A stretch of 64,000 nt of DNA from Chitiniphilus eburneus (GTDB lineage: Bacteria > Pseudomonadota > Gammaproteobacteria > Burkholderiales > Chitinibacteraceae), in assembly GCF_005048205.1 (NCBI RefSeq), contig NZ_SUMF01000007.1:62001-126000 (forward strand), given 5' to 3'. A program made the translations under genes and the position numbers. Positions 1-8,556 of the stretch are shown one piece after another; within the stretch, counting starts at the first letter, position 1; each line of letters starts with the position of its first letter. The notes below the pieces were generated by a model, which worked only from the letters and a program-made list of their open reading frames with translations, was not told the DNA's origin and did not search any database.

Positions 1-1364
1 GTCGAGACGAAGTTGTTGTACGGATCGCCTTCCAGTTGCTTGATGCCCAGGCTGATGCGTTCCTTGTCGGTATCGATCGACAGGACCAGCGCCTCGACTT
101 CGTCGCCCTTCTTGAACTGGCGCACGGCTTCTTCGCCGGCCACGTGCCACGACAGGTCGGACAGGTGAACCAGGCCGTCGATGCCGCCCGGCAGGCCGAC
201 GAACACGCCGAAGTCGGTGATCGACTTGATCGCGCCCTTCAGCTTGTCGCCCTTCTTGAAGTTCTCGGCAAACTCGTCCCACGGGTTGGCCAGGCATTGC
301 TTCATGCCCAGGCTGATACGACGCTTTTCTTCGTCGATGTCGAGGATCATCACTTCGACTTCGTCACCCAGCGACACCACCTTGGACGGATGGACGTTCT
401 TGTTGGTCCAATCCATTTCGGAGACGTGCACCAGGCCTTCGATGCCTTGTTCGATCTCGACGAACGCGCCGTAGTCGGTCAGGTTGGTGACCTTGCCGAA
501 CAGGCGGGTGCCTTGCGGGTAGCGGCGCGACAGGCCCACCCACGGATCTTCGCCCAGTTGCTTCAGGCCCAGCGAAACGCGGTTCTTTTCCTGGTCGAAC
601 TTGAGGACCTTGGCTTCCACTTCGTCGCCCACGGCGAGCACTTCGCTCGGGTGCTTGACGCGGCGCCATGCCAGGTCGGTGATATGCAGCAGGCCATCGA
701 TGCCGCCCAGGTCGACGAATGCGCCGTAGTCGGTGATGTTCTTGACCACACCCTTCACCACCACGCCTTCCTTCAGGGTTTCGAGCAGCTTCTGACGCTC
801 TTCGCCCAGGCTTTCTTCCAGCACGGCACGACGGGAAACGACCACGTTGTTGCGCTTGCGGTCGAGCTTGATCACCTTGAATTCGATTTGCTTGCCTTCG
901 AACGGGGTGGTGTCCTTCACCGGACGGATATCGACGAGCGAACCCGGCAGGAAGGCGCGCAGGCCGCTGACCATCACGGTCAGACCGCCCTTCACCTTGC
1001 CCGAGATCACGCCGGTCATCACGGCGCCCTTCTCCAGGGCATCTTCCAGTTCGATCCACGAGGCCAGACGCTTGGCCTTTTCACGCGACAGCTTGGTTTC
1101 GCCGTAGCCGTTCTCGAGGCTGTCGATCGCCACCGGAACGAAATCGCCGACCTTGACTTCAACTTCGCCACGGTCGTTCTTGAATTCTTCCAGGGGGATC
1201 AGGGATTCGGACTTCAGGCCGGCATTGACGGTGACGAAATTGTTGTCGACACCGACGACCTCCGCGGTGATCACCTCGCCAGAACGCATTTCCTGGTTCT
1301 TGAGGCTTTCCTCGAACAGGGCGGCAAAGCTCTCCATGGAGCCGGACAGAGTAGCAGTAGTCAT
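1..1364 (-). CDS. rpsA: 30S ribosomal protein S1 (3' part outside window)
   Basis: S1 binds mRNA on the 30S subunit and helps initiate translation of leaders that are structured or lack a strong Shine-Dalgarno. About 454 codons are visible of a family length near 560. The frame shows successive S1 (OB-fold) repeats, with recurrent pieces such as [37 protein letters not shown] and [16 protein letters not shown], each followed by KRISLGxKQ-type ends. It begins [20 protein letters not shown] and lies directly downstream of cmk, the usual proteobacterial order. The frame is open to the window edge, so the C-terminal end of the protein is missing. No AGGAG precedes the ATG, as is known for rpsA of E. 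coli. Confidence 0.98.
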   Translation of the reverse strand, partial: MTTATLSGSMESFAALFEESLKNQEMRSGEVITAEVVGVDNNFVTVNAGLKSESLIPLEEFKNDRGEVEVKVGDFVPVAIDSLENGYGETKLSREKAKRLASWIELEDALEKGAVMTGVISGKVKGGLTVMVSGLRAFLPGSLVDIRPVKDTTPFEGKQIEFKVIKLDRKRNNVVVSRRAVLEESLGEERQKLLETLKEGVVVKGVVKNITDYGAFVDLGGIDGLLHITDLAWRRVKHPSEVLAVGDEVEAKVLKFDQEKNRVSLGLKQLGEDPWVGLSRRYPQGTRLFGKVTNLTDYGAFVEIEQGIEGLVHVSEMDWTNKNVHPSKVVSLGDEVEVMILDIDEEKRRISLGMKQCLANPWDEFAENFKKGDKLKGAIKSITDFGVFVGLPGGIDGLVHLSDLSWHVAGEEAVRQFKKGDEVEALVLSIDTDKERISLGIKQLEGDPYNNFVS

Positions 1365-1383
1365 TGAAGGAGTTTTCCAAACA

Positions 1384-1474
1384 CTCCCGTGTGGAACGCG
1401 GGAGCAGGGGTTCGTTGCAATTTGCCGGCCACGCCTTGCGCGCCGCCGGCACCTATTACCCGTCGCAAGACGGG
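1384..1474 (-). promoter_or_regulatory. Structured, SD-less rpsA leader
   Basis: On the minus strand two hairpins precede the rpsA ATG. One has a 6 bp stem, 1384-1389 with 1399-1404 (CTCCCG/CGGGAG, 9 nt loop). The other has a 6 bp stem, 1459-1464 with 1469-1474 (CCCGTC/GACGGG, 4 nt loop). The bases just before the start read CTCCTTCA, which is not a ribosome binding site. Gammaproteobacterial rpsA leaders fold into hairpins without a strong SD and serve S1 autoregulation; the same role here is inference. Confidence 0.45.
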
Positions 1475-1517
1475 CAATCAAAGGATTTTAGAGATTTCTC
1501 TTTTACTGATCAAGTGT

Positions 1518-2186
1518 TTACACAGCGCCGCGCACTTCGGACCACCAGGCAAGCACTTGCGCCACCGCTTCATCGATGCCCAGCTTGCTGGTATCCAGCA
1601 GGCGCGCGTCCGGCAATTGCACCAATGGCGCCACGGCCCGGGCGCGGTCACGCTCGTCGCGCGCACGCAGGTCATCGGCGATCGCGGTCAGGTCGGCCTC
1701 TTCGCCGCGCTCCGCCAATTGCTTGTAGCGGCGCTCGGCGCGGACTTCGGCGCTGGCGGTGAGGAAAACCTTCAGCGCCGCGTCGGGAAACACCACCGAC
1801 CCCATGTCGCGCCCATCGGCCACCAGGCCAGGCATGCGGGCAAAGGCGCGCTGGCGCTCCAGCAGGGCGGCCCGCACGGCCGGCAACGCGGCGACGCGTG
1901 ACGCGCCCACGCCGATGTCCTCGCTGCGGATGGCATGCGCCACCTCGGCGCCGTCCAGCAATACGTGTTCGCCTTCGAAAACCACGTCCAGCGCCACAGC
2001 CACACCGGCGACGCCGACCTCGTCGTCCCAGTTGATGCCGCGCCGCCCGGCCGCCAGGGCGGTCAGGCGATACAAGGCGCCCGAATCGAGGAAGTGGAAA
2101 CCCATCGCTTCGGCCACGCGTTGCGCAACACTGCCCTTGCCGGATGCCGACGGCCCATCGATGGCGATGATGGGAACCAGATTCAT
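1518..2186 (-). CDS. cmk: (d)CMP kinase
   Basis: Cytidylate kinase phosphorylates CMP and dCMP with ATP in cytosolic pyrimidine salvage. The 222-residue frame starts MNLVPIIAIDGPSASGKGS, containing the P-loop GPSASGKG at about residues 10-17. It has the substrate-site elements FLDSGALYR and the lid region RDERDRAR typical of bacterial Cmk. GGGAG lies 8 nt upstream of the chosen ATG. An upstream in-frame extension to 2462 has no support. It is followed by rpsA, and a strong terminator separates it from the aldo/keto reductase upstream, so cmk-rpsA looks like its own unit. Confidence 0.97.
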   Translation of the reverse strand: MNLVPIIAIDGPSASGKGSVAQRVAEAMGFHFLDSGALYRLTALAAGRRGINWDDEVGVAGVAVALDVVFEGEHVLLDGAEVAHAIRSEDIGVGASRVAALPAVRAALLERQRAFARMPGLVADGRDMGSVVFPDAALKVFLTASAEVRAERRYKQLAERGEEADLTAIADDLRARDERDRARAVAPLVQLPDARLLDTSKLGIDEAVAQVLAWWSEVRGAV

Positions 2187-2254
2187 GTTCGTTCTCCCAG
2201 ACCCGCGCGTTCGGCCAGCGGCGGCCACCTGGCCACAACATCGACGGACGCGGC

Positions 2255-2287
2255 AAAAAAGAAGACCGGCAGGGGTTTCCTGCCGGT
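2255..2287 (-). terminator. Rho-independent terminator of the tyrA/AKR unit
   Basis: On the minus strand a perfect 9 bp stem (2265-2273 with 2279-2287, ACCGGCAGG/CCTGCCGGT, 5 nt loop) is followed by a CTTCTTTTTT run. It lies 98 nt past the aldo/keto reductase stop and ahead of cmk, so it ends transcription from the aromatic amino acid genes. Confidence 0.85.
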
Positions 2288-2385
2288 TCGGTCGATTGTA
2301 GCCCGGTTTCGCGTCGGGTTCACATAGGACGATGCTCATACGCCACACCCGGCCACGCCGGTGCAAACCCGCCGATATCAGTGGC

Positions 2386-3372
2386 TCAAGCCAGGATCGC
2401 CTCGATGGCCGCAAGCTCCTCGGCGCTGAACTCCAGGTTGTCGATGGCGCCCAGGTTTTCATGGATCTGCTCGACGCGGCTGGCGCCGATGATCACCGAA
2501 GTCACCGTACGCAGCGCCCAGGCCAGCGCCATCTGCGCCAGGCTCTGGCCGCGTGCCTGGGCGATCTTGTCCAGCTTTTGCACCTGCGCCAGCCGGGTCT
2601 GCACATTTTCCGGCGTGAGGAACGGATTATCCGCCGCCGCCGCACGCGAATCGCCCGGGATACCGCCCAGGTAGCGGCTGGTCAACAACCCCTGAGCCAG
2701 CGGGCAGAACGCGATGGAGCCGATACCCTCGTCACGCAGCACATCGGTCAGGCCGTTTTCGATCCAGCGATCGAACATGGAGAACGCCGGCTGGTGGATC
2801 AGGCAGGGCGTGCCCAGCTCGCGCAGGATGCGTGCCGCTTCGCGGGTCTGTTCCGGGGAATAGGACGAAATACCCACGTACAGCGCCTTGCCCTGCCGTA
2901 CGGCGCTGTCGAGCGCACCCATGGTTTCCTCCAGCGGCGTCTCGGGGTCGGGGCGGTGCGAGTAGAACACATCGACGTAATCCACCCCCAGGCGCTTGAG
3001 GCTGGCATCCAGGCTGGCCAGCAGGTATTTGCGGCTACCCAGGTCGCCATAAGGGCCGGGCCACATTTCCCAACCAGCCTTGGTGGAGATCAGCAGTTCG
3101 TCACGGTACGGCTTGAGGTCGCTGGCAAGCAGGCGGCCGAAGGTTTCCTCGGCCGATCCGGGCGGCGGACCATAGTTGTTGGCAAGGTCGAAGTGGGTGA
3201 TGCCGGCGTCGAAGGCGGCCAGCACCATATCGCGGCTGTTGCCATAGGGCTTGTTGGCGCCGAAGTTGTGCCACATGCCGAGCGAGATCGCCGGCAGCTT
3301 CAGCCCGCTACGGCCGCTGGCGCGATACGGCATACGGTCGTAACGAGCGGGATTGGCTTGATACACCATCAT
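2386..3372 (-). CDS. Aldo/keto reductase, YghZ (L-glyceraldehyde 3-phosphate reductase)-like
   Basis: A 328-residue NADPH-dependent aldo/keto reductase of the Kvbeta/YghZ branch. It opens with RMPYRASGRSGLKLPAISLG and shows the AKR catalytic pattern: GITHFDLANNYGPPPGSAE (Asp/Tyr), STKAG (Lys) and YSHRPDP (His). YghZ-type enzymes detoxify L-glyceraldehyde 3-phosphate and methylglyoxal; the true substrate is not readable here. The start ATG overlaps the tyrA stop (ATGA) with AAGGAG 7 nt upstream, so translation is probably coupled to tyrA. It occupies the place between tyrA and cmk where aroA is found in many relatives. Confidence 0.9.
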   Translation of the reverse strand: MMVYQANPARYDRMPYRASGRSGLKLPAISLGMWHNFGANKPYGNSRDMVLAAFDAGITHFDLANNYGPPPGSAEETFGRLLASDLKPYRDELLISTKAGWEMWPGPYGDLGSRKYLLASLDASLKRLGVDYVDVFYSHRPDPETPLEETMGALDSAVRQGKALYVGISSYSPEQTREAARILRELGTPCLIHQPAFSMFDRWIENGLTDVLRDEGIGSIAFCPLAQGLLTSRYLGGIPGDSRAAAADNPFLTPENVQTRLAQVQKLDKIAQARGQSLAQMALAWALRTVTSVIIGASRVEQIHENLGAIDNLEFSAEELAAIEAILA

Positions 3373-4253
3373 TGCTTCTCCTTGTCGCGCGCCTCCCAGG
3401 CCGTACGGGCCCGGCTGGCACGCTCGATGAATCCGGTCAGTGCATCGGCATCGCCCTGTTCGATCATGGCGATCAGCGCTTGCAGTTGCGCCACGTTGGC
3501 GCGCAAGTCATCAAGGATAGGCCGATTATTGGCCAGTGCGATGTCACGCCACATATCGGGGTGCGATCCGGCAATCCGGGTGAAGTCGCGAAATCCGGTT
3601 GCGGCGAAGTCTAGACAATTGGCAACGTTCTGCCGTTCGAGCAGCGCGTTCATGTAGGAAAACGCCAGCAGGTGCGGAACATGGCTGACGGCGGCGAAAA
3701 TCGAATCGTGCTGGGCCGGCGCCATGCGGTATACCTCGGCGCCACACAACCGCCACAGCGCCTCGAGTCGAGCCACCGCCTCCGGCGCCGTTTCCGGCAG
3801 CGGCGTGAGGACCACGCGCCGTCCTTCATACAGGCCATACCGCGCCGCAGCCGCCCCCGACAGATCGGAGCCGGCAATGGGGTGCCCCGGTACGCACTGG
3901 GCCAGATGGTCGTTCAGGTATTGCCGGAACAAGGCAACCACGTCACCTTTGGTGGAGCCTGCGTCCGTCACCAGGCAATCGGGCGCCAGTCGGGGCGCGA
4001 TCGCCTGCATCAACGGCCCCATCTGCCCCACCGGCGTGGCGATCAACACCAGATCGGCATCCTGGACCGCGCTGGCGGCATCGTGGCTGGCGCTGTCGAT
4101 CACGCCCAGGTCCAGCGCGCGCTCTAGGTTGGCCATATTGCGGCCCACACCGACCACGTGCTCCACCTGCCGCATGCGCTTGAGCGCCAATGCGAACGAG
4201 CCGCCGATCAATCCCGTGCCCAGCAGCACGAGTTTGCGCACCATGGTGGTCAT
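3369..4253 (-). CDS. tyrA: Prephenate dehydrogenase
   Basis: TyrA oxidatively decarboxylates prephenate to 4-hydroxyphenylpyruvate in tyrosine synthesis. The 294-residue frame has the NAD-binding motif GTGLIGGSFA near residue 10, then VTDAGSTKGDV, the PGHPIAGS motif with its catalytic His, and VSHVPHLLAF. It is a stand-alone, Neisseria-type enzyme without a chorismate mutase domain. I start at MTTMVRKLVLLG; the earlier in-frame ATG at 4328 adds 25 residues unlike the family. The stop overlaps the downstream aldo/keto reductase start. DAHP synthase lies two genes upstream, so this is a small aromatic amino acid cluster. Confidence 0.94.
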   Translation of the reverse strand: MTTMVRKLVLLGTGLIGGSFALALKRMRQVEHVVGVGRNMANLERALDLGVIDSASHDAASAVQDADLVLIATPVGQMGPLMQAIAPRLAPDCLVTDAGSTKGDVVALFRQYLNDHLAQCVPGHPIAGSDLSGAAAARYGLYEGRRVVLTPLPETAPEAVARLEALWRLCGAEVYRMAPAQHDSIFAAVSHVPHLLAFSYMNALLERQNVANCLDFAATGFRDFTRIAGSHPDMWRDIALANNRPILDDLRANVAQLQALIAMIEQGDADALTGFIERASRARTAWEARDKEKQ

Positions 4254-4331
4254 GCCTTGTCCGTCTGAAAGAAATGAAAGCCCGACATGGTAACCGATGC
4301 CGGGCGGGGCCACGTTCGGCGGCGACACGCC

Positions 4332-4994
4332 CTAGCGGGTTTCCTGCAACACTTCGATCAGCACCAGCCGGCGATCCGGCGCATCGGCCGGTGGGTTGTC
4401 CACCCGCTCTTCGCGCACCCGCACGATATAGGCCACGCCGGGTTGCGGCTCGAAACCCTCGATGCCCTGGTACAGCAGTTGCCAGTCCTGCTCCGGCGAT
4501 TCACGCACTTGCAGGCACTCCATCTTGCCGACGCCGGAACAAGGGCGGGTTTCAGCCGCGATGCGCAGCACCTTTTCCGTTCCCGCGGCCCCACGGGTCA
4601 ACTCGATCAATTCGCCCTTGGTCCCCCGCAGCACCACCGCCTTGCGCTCGCTGACTAGGCCAAAGGATTCGGCAGCCTGCAACGCGGCCAGCACATCGTG
4701 CTCCAGCATCTGGCGCTCCTGATCCAGGCACGCCATCCGCGTGCCGGCCAGCGGCCCGACCTCGATCCTGGCATTCATGTAGTGAATCCGGCCCATGAAG
4801 CGGTTACAGCCCGAGTAACCACTGATGCGATCGCCGTCGATATGCACCTCCAGGCGGTTGTCCACCGGCCGTTGCACGCGACCTTCGACCACCACGCGGG
4901 TGATGGCATAGTCGCCGTCCAGCAGCGAACGCGCCTGGGCGATCTGTACCAGCGAGGCCGCACCGATGGCCGCGATCAGCAAAGGAATACGCAT
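4332..4994 (-). CDS. Exported META / DUF4377 domain protein
   Basis: A 220-residue predicted secreted protein. A signal peptide (MRIPLLIAAIGAASLVQIAQA) precedes a META domain at about residues 25-120, recognised by YSGCNRFMGR and LAGTRMAC, as in HslJ. The C-terminal part, about 135-215, resembles DUF4377 (ETRPCSGVGKMECLQVR, followed by a beta-rich tail). META domains occur in periplasmic heat-shock or stress proteins, and their biochemical role is not established. AAGGAG precedes the ATG. It sits between DAHP synthase and tyrA with no obvious functional link to aromatic synthesis. Confidence 0.8.
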   Translation of the reverse strand: MRIPLLIAAIGAASLVQIAQARSLLDGDYAITRVVVEGRVQRPVDNRLEVHIDGDRISGYSGCNRFMGRIHYMNARIEVGPLAGTRMACLDQERQMLEHDVLAALQAAESFGLVSERKAVVLRGTKGELIELTRGAAGTEKVLRIAAETRPCSGVGKMECLQVRESPEQDWQLLYQGIEGFEPQPGVAYIVRVREERVDNPPADAPDRRLVLIEVLQETR

Positions 4995-5055
4995 CGTCTT
5001 TCTCCTTGTGGGATGAGGGGATGTCGGTTCGCGGCCGGTTGCCGCGTACCGTGGA

Positions 5056-6072
5056 TCAGATGCTGCGGCCGATGGCGGTGGCAATCGCCCCCAGCGTGCC
5101 CATCAGCTTTTTCAGTTCTTCCGGGCTCAGCGCCTGGTCGGCATCGCACCACGCATCGCAGGGATTGGGGTGCATCTCCACCAGCAGGCCGTCCGCACCG
5201 GCGGCGATGGCCGCCTGTGCCAGCGCCGGTACCATCCAGGCCTTGCCGCCGGCATGGCTGGGATCGACGATCACCGGCAGGTGGGTTTCACGCTTGAGTA
5301 CTGGAATGGCGGTGACGTCGAGCACGTTGCGGTAGGCGGTCTCGAAGGTGCGGATGCCGCGCTCGCAGAAAATGATGTTGTGGTTACCGCCGGCGGCGAT
5401 ATATTCGGCCGCCATCAGCCATTCGGAGATGGTGCCCGACAGGCCGCGCTTGAGAATGACCGGCTTGTTGACCCGCCCTACTTCCTTCAGCAGATCGAAG
5501 TTCTGCATGTTGCGCGCGCCGATCTGGATCACATCGACGTCGTATTCCATGAAGGTGTCAAGCATGCGGATGTCCATCAGTTCGGTCACGATGGGCAGCT
5601 TGTGACGGCGGGCGGCGGCCTGGAAATACTCCAGCCCGGTCACGCCCAGGCCCTGGAAGGCGTAGGGGCTGGTGCGCGGCTTGAACGCACCGCCACGCAT
5701 CAGGCGACAGCCCGCCGCAGCGACCGCGTCGGCGGCGATGTCCATCTGCTCCTGCGTTTCCACCGAACACGGCCCGGCGATCACCTGGATCTGCGGCCCG
5801 CCGATGCCGATGCCGCGCACCTTGACCACCGAACCCGCCGGGTGCGAATCACGCGAGACGATCTTGTACTGCTTGGTCACCCGGCTGACGCGTTCCACGC
5901 CCGGCAGGATTTCGAAGCGGCCGACGTCCAGTTTGTTCTCGTCGCCGATGGCGCCGATGATGACCAGTTCGGAACCGCGCGAAACATGCTCTTGCAAGCC
6001 GGAAGCGCGGATATGTTCGACGACCGATGCGACCTGTTCGTCGGTCGCGTGAAGTTGCATGACGATGATCAT
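5056..6072 (-). CDS. aroF: 3-deoxy-7-phosphoheptulonate (DAHP) synthase, type I-beta
   Basis: Condenses PEP and erythrose 4-phosphate in the first step of the shikimate pathway. The 338-residue protein has an N-terminal ferredoxin-like regulatory domain at about 1-70 (MIIVMQLHATDEQVASVVEH). The TIM barrel follows, with IAGPCSVE, RGGAFKPRTSPYAFQG, EVMD-like TELMD, IGARNMQNF, LKRG and DPSHAGG. This arrangement matches the Thermotoga/Bacillus type rather than AroG/F/H of E. coli, and the N-terminal domain usually mediates feedback inhibition. It heads the minus-strand cluster with the META protein and tyrA. Confidence 0.95.
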   Translation of the reverse strand: MIIVMQLHATDEQVASVVEHIRASGLQEHVSRGSELVIIGAIGDENKLDVGRFEILPGVERVSRVTKQYKIVSRDSHPAGSVVKVRGIGIGGPQIQVIAGPCSVETQEQMDIAADAVAAAGCRLMRGGAFKPRTSPYAFQGLGVTGLEYFQAAARRHKLPIVTELMDIRMLDTFMEYDVDVIQIGARNMQNFDLLKEVGRVNKPVILKRGLSGTISEWLMAAEYIAAGGNHNIIFCERGIRTFETAYRNVLDVTAIPVLKRETHLPVIVDPSHAGGKAWMVPALAQAAIAAGADGLLVEMHPNPCDAWCDADQALSPEELKKLMGTLGAIATAIGRSI

Positions 6073-6190
6073 GGGATCTCTGCAATGGATGAGGAATAAC
6101 CGGACATTAGGTGATGCACTGCCGCAATACTATTGGGACTAGCCCGGGAAGTCCCGGTGGGATTGCCATATTGCCGGGGATGCGCACGTC

Positions 6191-7357
6191 TCAGACGGCG
6201 ACGGATCGGTCCCGCAAGCCCAGAGCGCAAACGCCCCACCCCAGCAATGCCACCCCTGCGGCCGCCGTGAAAACCCAGCGCCCGCCCAGCGCGTCCCAGG
6301 CGGCGCCGGCCAGCAGGCCGCCCAGGCTACCGCCCGCGCCAAAGGAAACACCGATATACAAGGCCTGCCCCTTGGCCTGATGCGGCCCGGCGAAATGACG
6401 ATGCAGGTAGCTCATCGCGGTGGCGTGGCAGGTGGCGAAGGTAAACGCATGGCCCAGTTGCGCGATCAGCAACAGCGGCAATGAGCGCGCGCCCCACCCC
6501 ACCAGCAGCCACCGCGCCGCCGCGACGGCAAAGGTAGAGAGAAACAACGCCCGCAACGACCAGCGACGACTCAGCCGGCCCATCGCCATGAACATCGCCA
6601 CTTCGGCGAGCACGCCCACCGTCCACAACCAACCAATGTGCCCGGCGGCAACGCCTTGATCGGTCACATAGATCGAATAGAAGCTGTAGTACGGGCCATG
6701 GGACAGCAGCATCAGGCAGCAGCCCGCCAGGATGGTGCGGACTTCACGCCGCCGCAGGATGTCGCCAAAGCCGACGTCCTGCGGGGTGGCGGCATGCGGC
6801 ACCGCCGGCGGCTGGGGCAGCAGCCACGCATACAATGCCAGCCCGCTCATCACCGCCACCACGGTGGCCGGCAGCACGCCGGCGCCCTGCGCCTGCATCC
6901 AGTAGCCGGCCAGCACCGACGATACGATGAAACCGATGGAGCCCCAGACGCGCAGCCGCGCATAGCGGCCCCCGTCGCCTTGCAGCAGCGTCATGGTCAG
7001 CGCTTCGACCAGCGGCAGTGCCGCGCTCCAGAAGAAGGTGGCGATCAGCAGCGCCAGGAACATGCCGACGAAGCCCTGCATGAACAGCAGGCCGATGAAG
7101 CCGGCCAGGCCGCCCAGCCCGGCGATGCGCAGGATCAACGCGCGACGCCCGGTACGGTCCGCCAGCCAGCCCCAGATCGCCGGTGCGTAGATGCGGTTGA
7201 TCTGGGTCAGCGAGGTGAGGATGCCGATCTGCCAGGCAGGGAACGACAGCGCGGCGAGATAGACGCCCCAGTAGGGCTGGAACAGCCCGGTGAAACCGAA
7301 GTAGCAGAAATAGAAACCGCCGATCGCGAACAGACCGGCGGCTCGTGGGGCATTCAT
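6191..7357 (-). CDS. MFS transporter, HcaT-like
   Basis: A 388-residue integral membrane protein of the major facilitator superfamily with about 12 hydrophobic segments. It has the MFS-1 family signature between helices 2 and 3 (WLADRTGRRALIL) and an N terminus, GLFAIGGFYFCYFGFTGLFQPYWGVYL, typical of the 3-phenylpropionate/nucleoside-type branch. The substrate cannot be inferred. Only 4 nt separate its ATG from the pgsA stop, so the two are probably cotranscribed. The 118 nt between this gene's stop and the aroF start contain one 6 bp hairpin (6135-6140 with 6150-6155) but no U tract. Confidence 0.85.
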   Translation of the reverse strand: MNAPRAAGLFAIGGFYFCYFGFTGLFQPYWGVYLAALSFPAWQIGILTSLTQINRIYAPAIWGWLADRTGRRALILRIAGLGGLAGFIGLLFMQGFVGMFLALLIATFFWSAALPLVEALTMTLLQGDGGRYARLRVWGSIGFIVSSVLAGYWMQAQGAGVLPATVVAVMSGLALYAWLLPQPPAVPHAATPQDVGFGDILRRREVRTILAGCCLMLLSHGPYYSFYSIYVTDQGVAAGHIGWLWTVGVLAEVAMFMAMGRLSRRWSLRALFLSTFAVAAARWLLVGWGARSLPLLLIAQLGHAFTFATCHATAMSYLHRHFAGPHQAKGQALYIGVSFGAGGSLGGLLAGAAWDALGGRWVFTAAAGVALLGWGVCALGLRDRSVAV

Positions 7358-7361
7358 GCGG

Positions 7362-7931
7362 TCACTGTTCGCGGAACTGCTGGGCCGCCACCTGCAGGTA
7401 GTAGAACATCGACACGATGGTCAGCACCCCGGCCACGTACAGCGCGATGGTGCCGATCAATGGCGTGGACAAGCCGGGTACCAGCGGCCCCCACCACAGC
7501 AGGAACAGGATGGCGACCATCTGCGCCGTGGTCTTGAGCTTGCCGATATAGGCCACCGCGACATTGCGCGACTTGCCCAGTTGGGCCATCCATTCGCGCA
7601 GCGCGGAAATGGTGATCTCGCGCCCGATGATGATCACCGCCAGCCAGGCGGCCGCGCGGTCGAGTTCCACCAGCAGGATCAGCGCGGCGGCCACCATCAG
7701 CTTGTCCGCAACGGGATCGAGAAACGCACCGAAGCTGGAAGTCTGGTTCCAGCGCCGGGCCAGGAAGCCGTCGAACCAGTCGGTCAGCGCCGCAATGGCG
7801 AAGATCAGCGTGGCGCTGACGTTCTTCAGCATCGGCGCCAACAAGGTATCGGGCAGGTAGAACAGGCCGACGAAAACGGGAATCAAGGCAACGCGCAGCC
7901 AGGTCAGCAGGATGGGCAGATTGAATGGCAT
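7362..7931 (-). CDS. pgsA: CDP-diacylglycerol--glycerol-3-phosphate 3-phosphatidyltransferase
   Basis: PgsA makes phosphatidylglycerol phosphate in the inner membrane, the committed step to phosphatidylglycerol and cardiolipin. The 189-residue protein begins MPFNLPILLTWLRVALIP. It carries the CDP-alcohol phosphotransferase motif D-G-x2-A-R-x8-G-x3-D-x3-D, seen as TDWFDGFLARR followed by FGAFLDPVADK, at about residues 50-75. Four or more hydrophobic helices follow. The ATG at 7931 is preferred over the in-frame GTG at 7934. In many proteobacteria pgsA adjoins uvrC; here a divergent DUF4442 gene lies between them. Confidence 0.96.
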   Translation of the reverse strand: MPFNLPILLTWLRVALIPVFVGLFYLPDTLLAPMLKNVSATLIFAIAALTDWFDGFLARRWNQTSSFGAFLDPVADKLMVAAALILLVELDRAAAWLAVIIIGREITISALREWMAQLGKSRNVAVAYIGKLKTTAQMVAILFLLWWGPLVPGLSTPLIGTIALYVAGVLTIVSMFYYLQVAAQQFREQ

Positions 7932-8015
7932 CACGTCGGTCCGGGCGGCGGGAAAGGCGACATTCTAGCGAGTATGCGATGGCGCGCGAAGGCAACCGTT
8001 CCGGGATGCGCCGCA

Positions 8016-8042
8016 TTGACAATAAAACGATCGTTTGAGAAT
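8016..8042 (+). promoter_or_regulatory. Promoter with embedded 12 bp palindrome (PsrA/FadR-like operator)
   Basis: TTGACA at 8016-8021 is a perfect -35 element, with a weak -10 about 15-17 nt downstream (GAGAAT, 8037-8042). Between them lies the perfect palindrome AAACGATCGTTT (8025-8036), continuing into G. This fits the published PsrA half-site pattern AAAC-N4-GTTTG of TetR-type fatty acid regulators. It is placed to repress the downstream hotdog-fold gene; regulation by a PsrA-like protein is inference. Confidence 0.5.
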
Positions 8043-8068
8043 GTGCCGGCTATCACTGGAGACCCACC

Positions 8069-8533
8069 ATGAGAGCCGGCACGGCCCGTCACCTGATCAA
8101 CCTCTGGCCCCCCTTCCTCTTCACTGGCATCCATGCGACGCGGATCAGCGCCGACTGGCGCGAGGTGGACGTGGAACTGCGCGGTCGCTGGTACAACCGC
8201 AACTACGTAGGGACGCATTTCGGCGGCAGCATGTTCGCCATGACCGACCCCTGGTTCATGCTGATGCTGATCCACCTGATGGGGCCGGCGTACTACGTCT
8301 GGGATCAGGCTGCCACCATCGAATTCATCGCCCCCGGCCGAGGCACCGTCTCGGCCCGCTTCCGCCTCGACGACGCTACACTGGCCGACATCCGCCAACG
8401 CACCGCCGACGGCGCCAAGTACCTGCCCGAATTCGTGGTGGAAGTACGCGACGCCAAGGATCAGCTCGTCGCGCGGGTGAAAAAGACGCTGTATGTACGA
8501 CGCAAGCCGGCTGCGCGAGGTGATGGTGGGTAG
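8069..8533 (+). CDS. DUF4442 hotdog-fold protein (thioesterase-like)
   Basis: A 154-residue soluble protein of the DUF4442 family, which has a hotdog fold related to acyl-CoA thioesterases. The visible family hallmarks are the N-terminal INLWPPFLFTGIHATRIS, the central NRNYVGTHFGGSMFAMTDP, which corresponds to the hotdog helix, and the strand WDQAATIEFIAPGRG. Catalytic activity is not proved for the family. GGAG sits 9 nt before the ATG. It is convergent with uvrC (stops 24 nt apart) and divergent from pgsA. The palindrome in its promoter suggests control by a fatty-acid-responsive repressor. Confidence 0.85.
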   Translation: MRAGTARHLINLWPPFLFTGIHATRISADWREVDVELRGRWYNRNYVGTHFGGSMFAMTDPWFMLMLIHLMGPAYYVWDQAATIEFIAPGRGTVSARFRLDDATLADIRQRTADGAKYLPEFVVEVRDAKDQLVARVKKTLYVRRKPAARGDGG

Positions 8534-8556
8534 CGCTGTGGCCACCGATTTTTACC

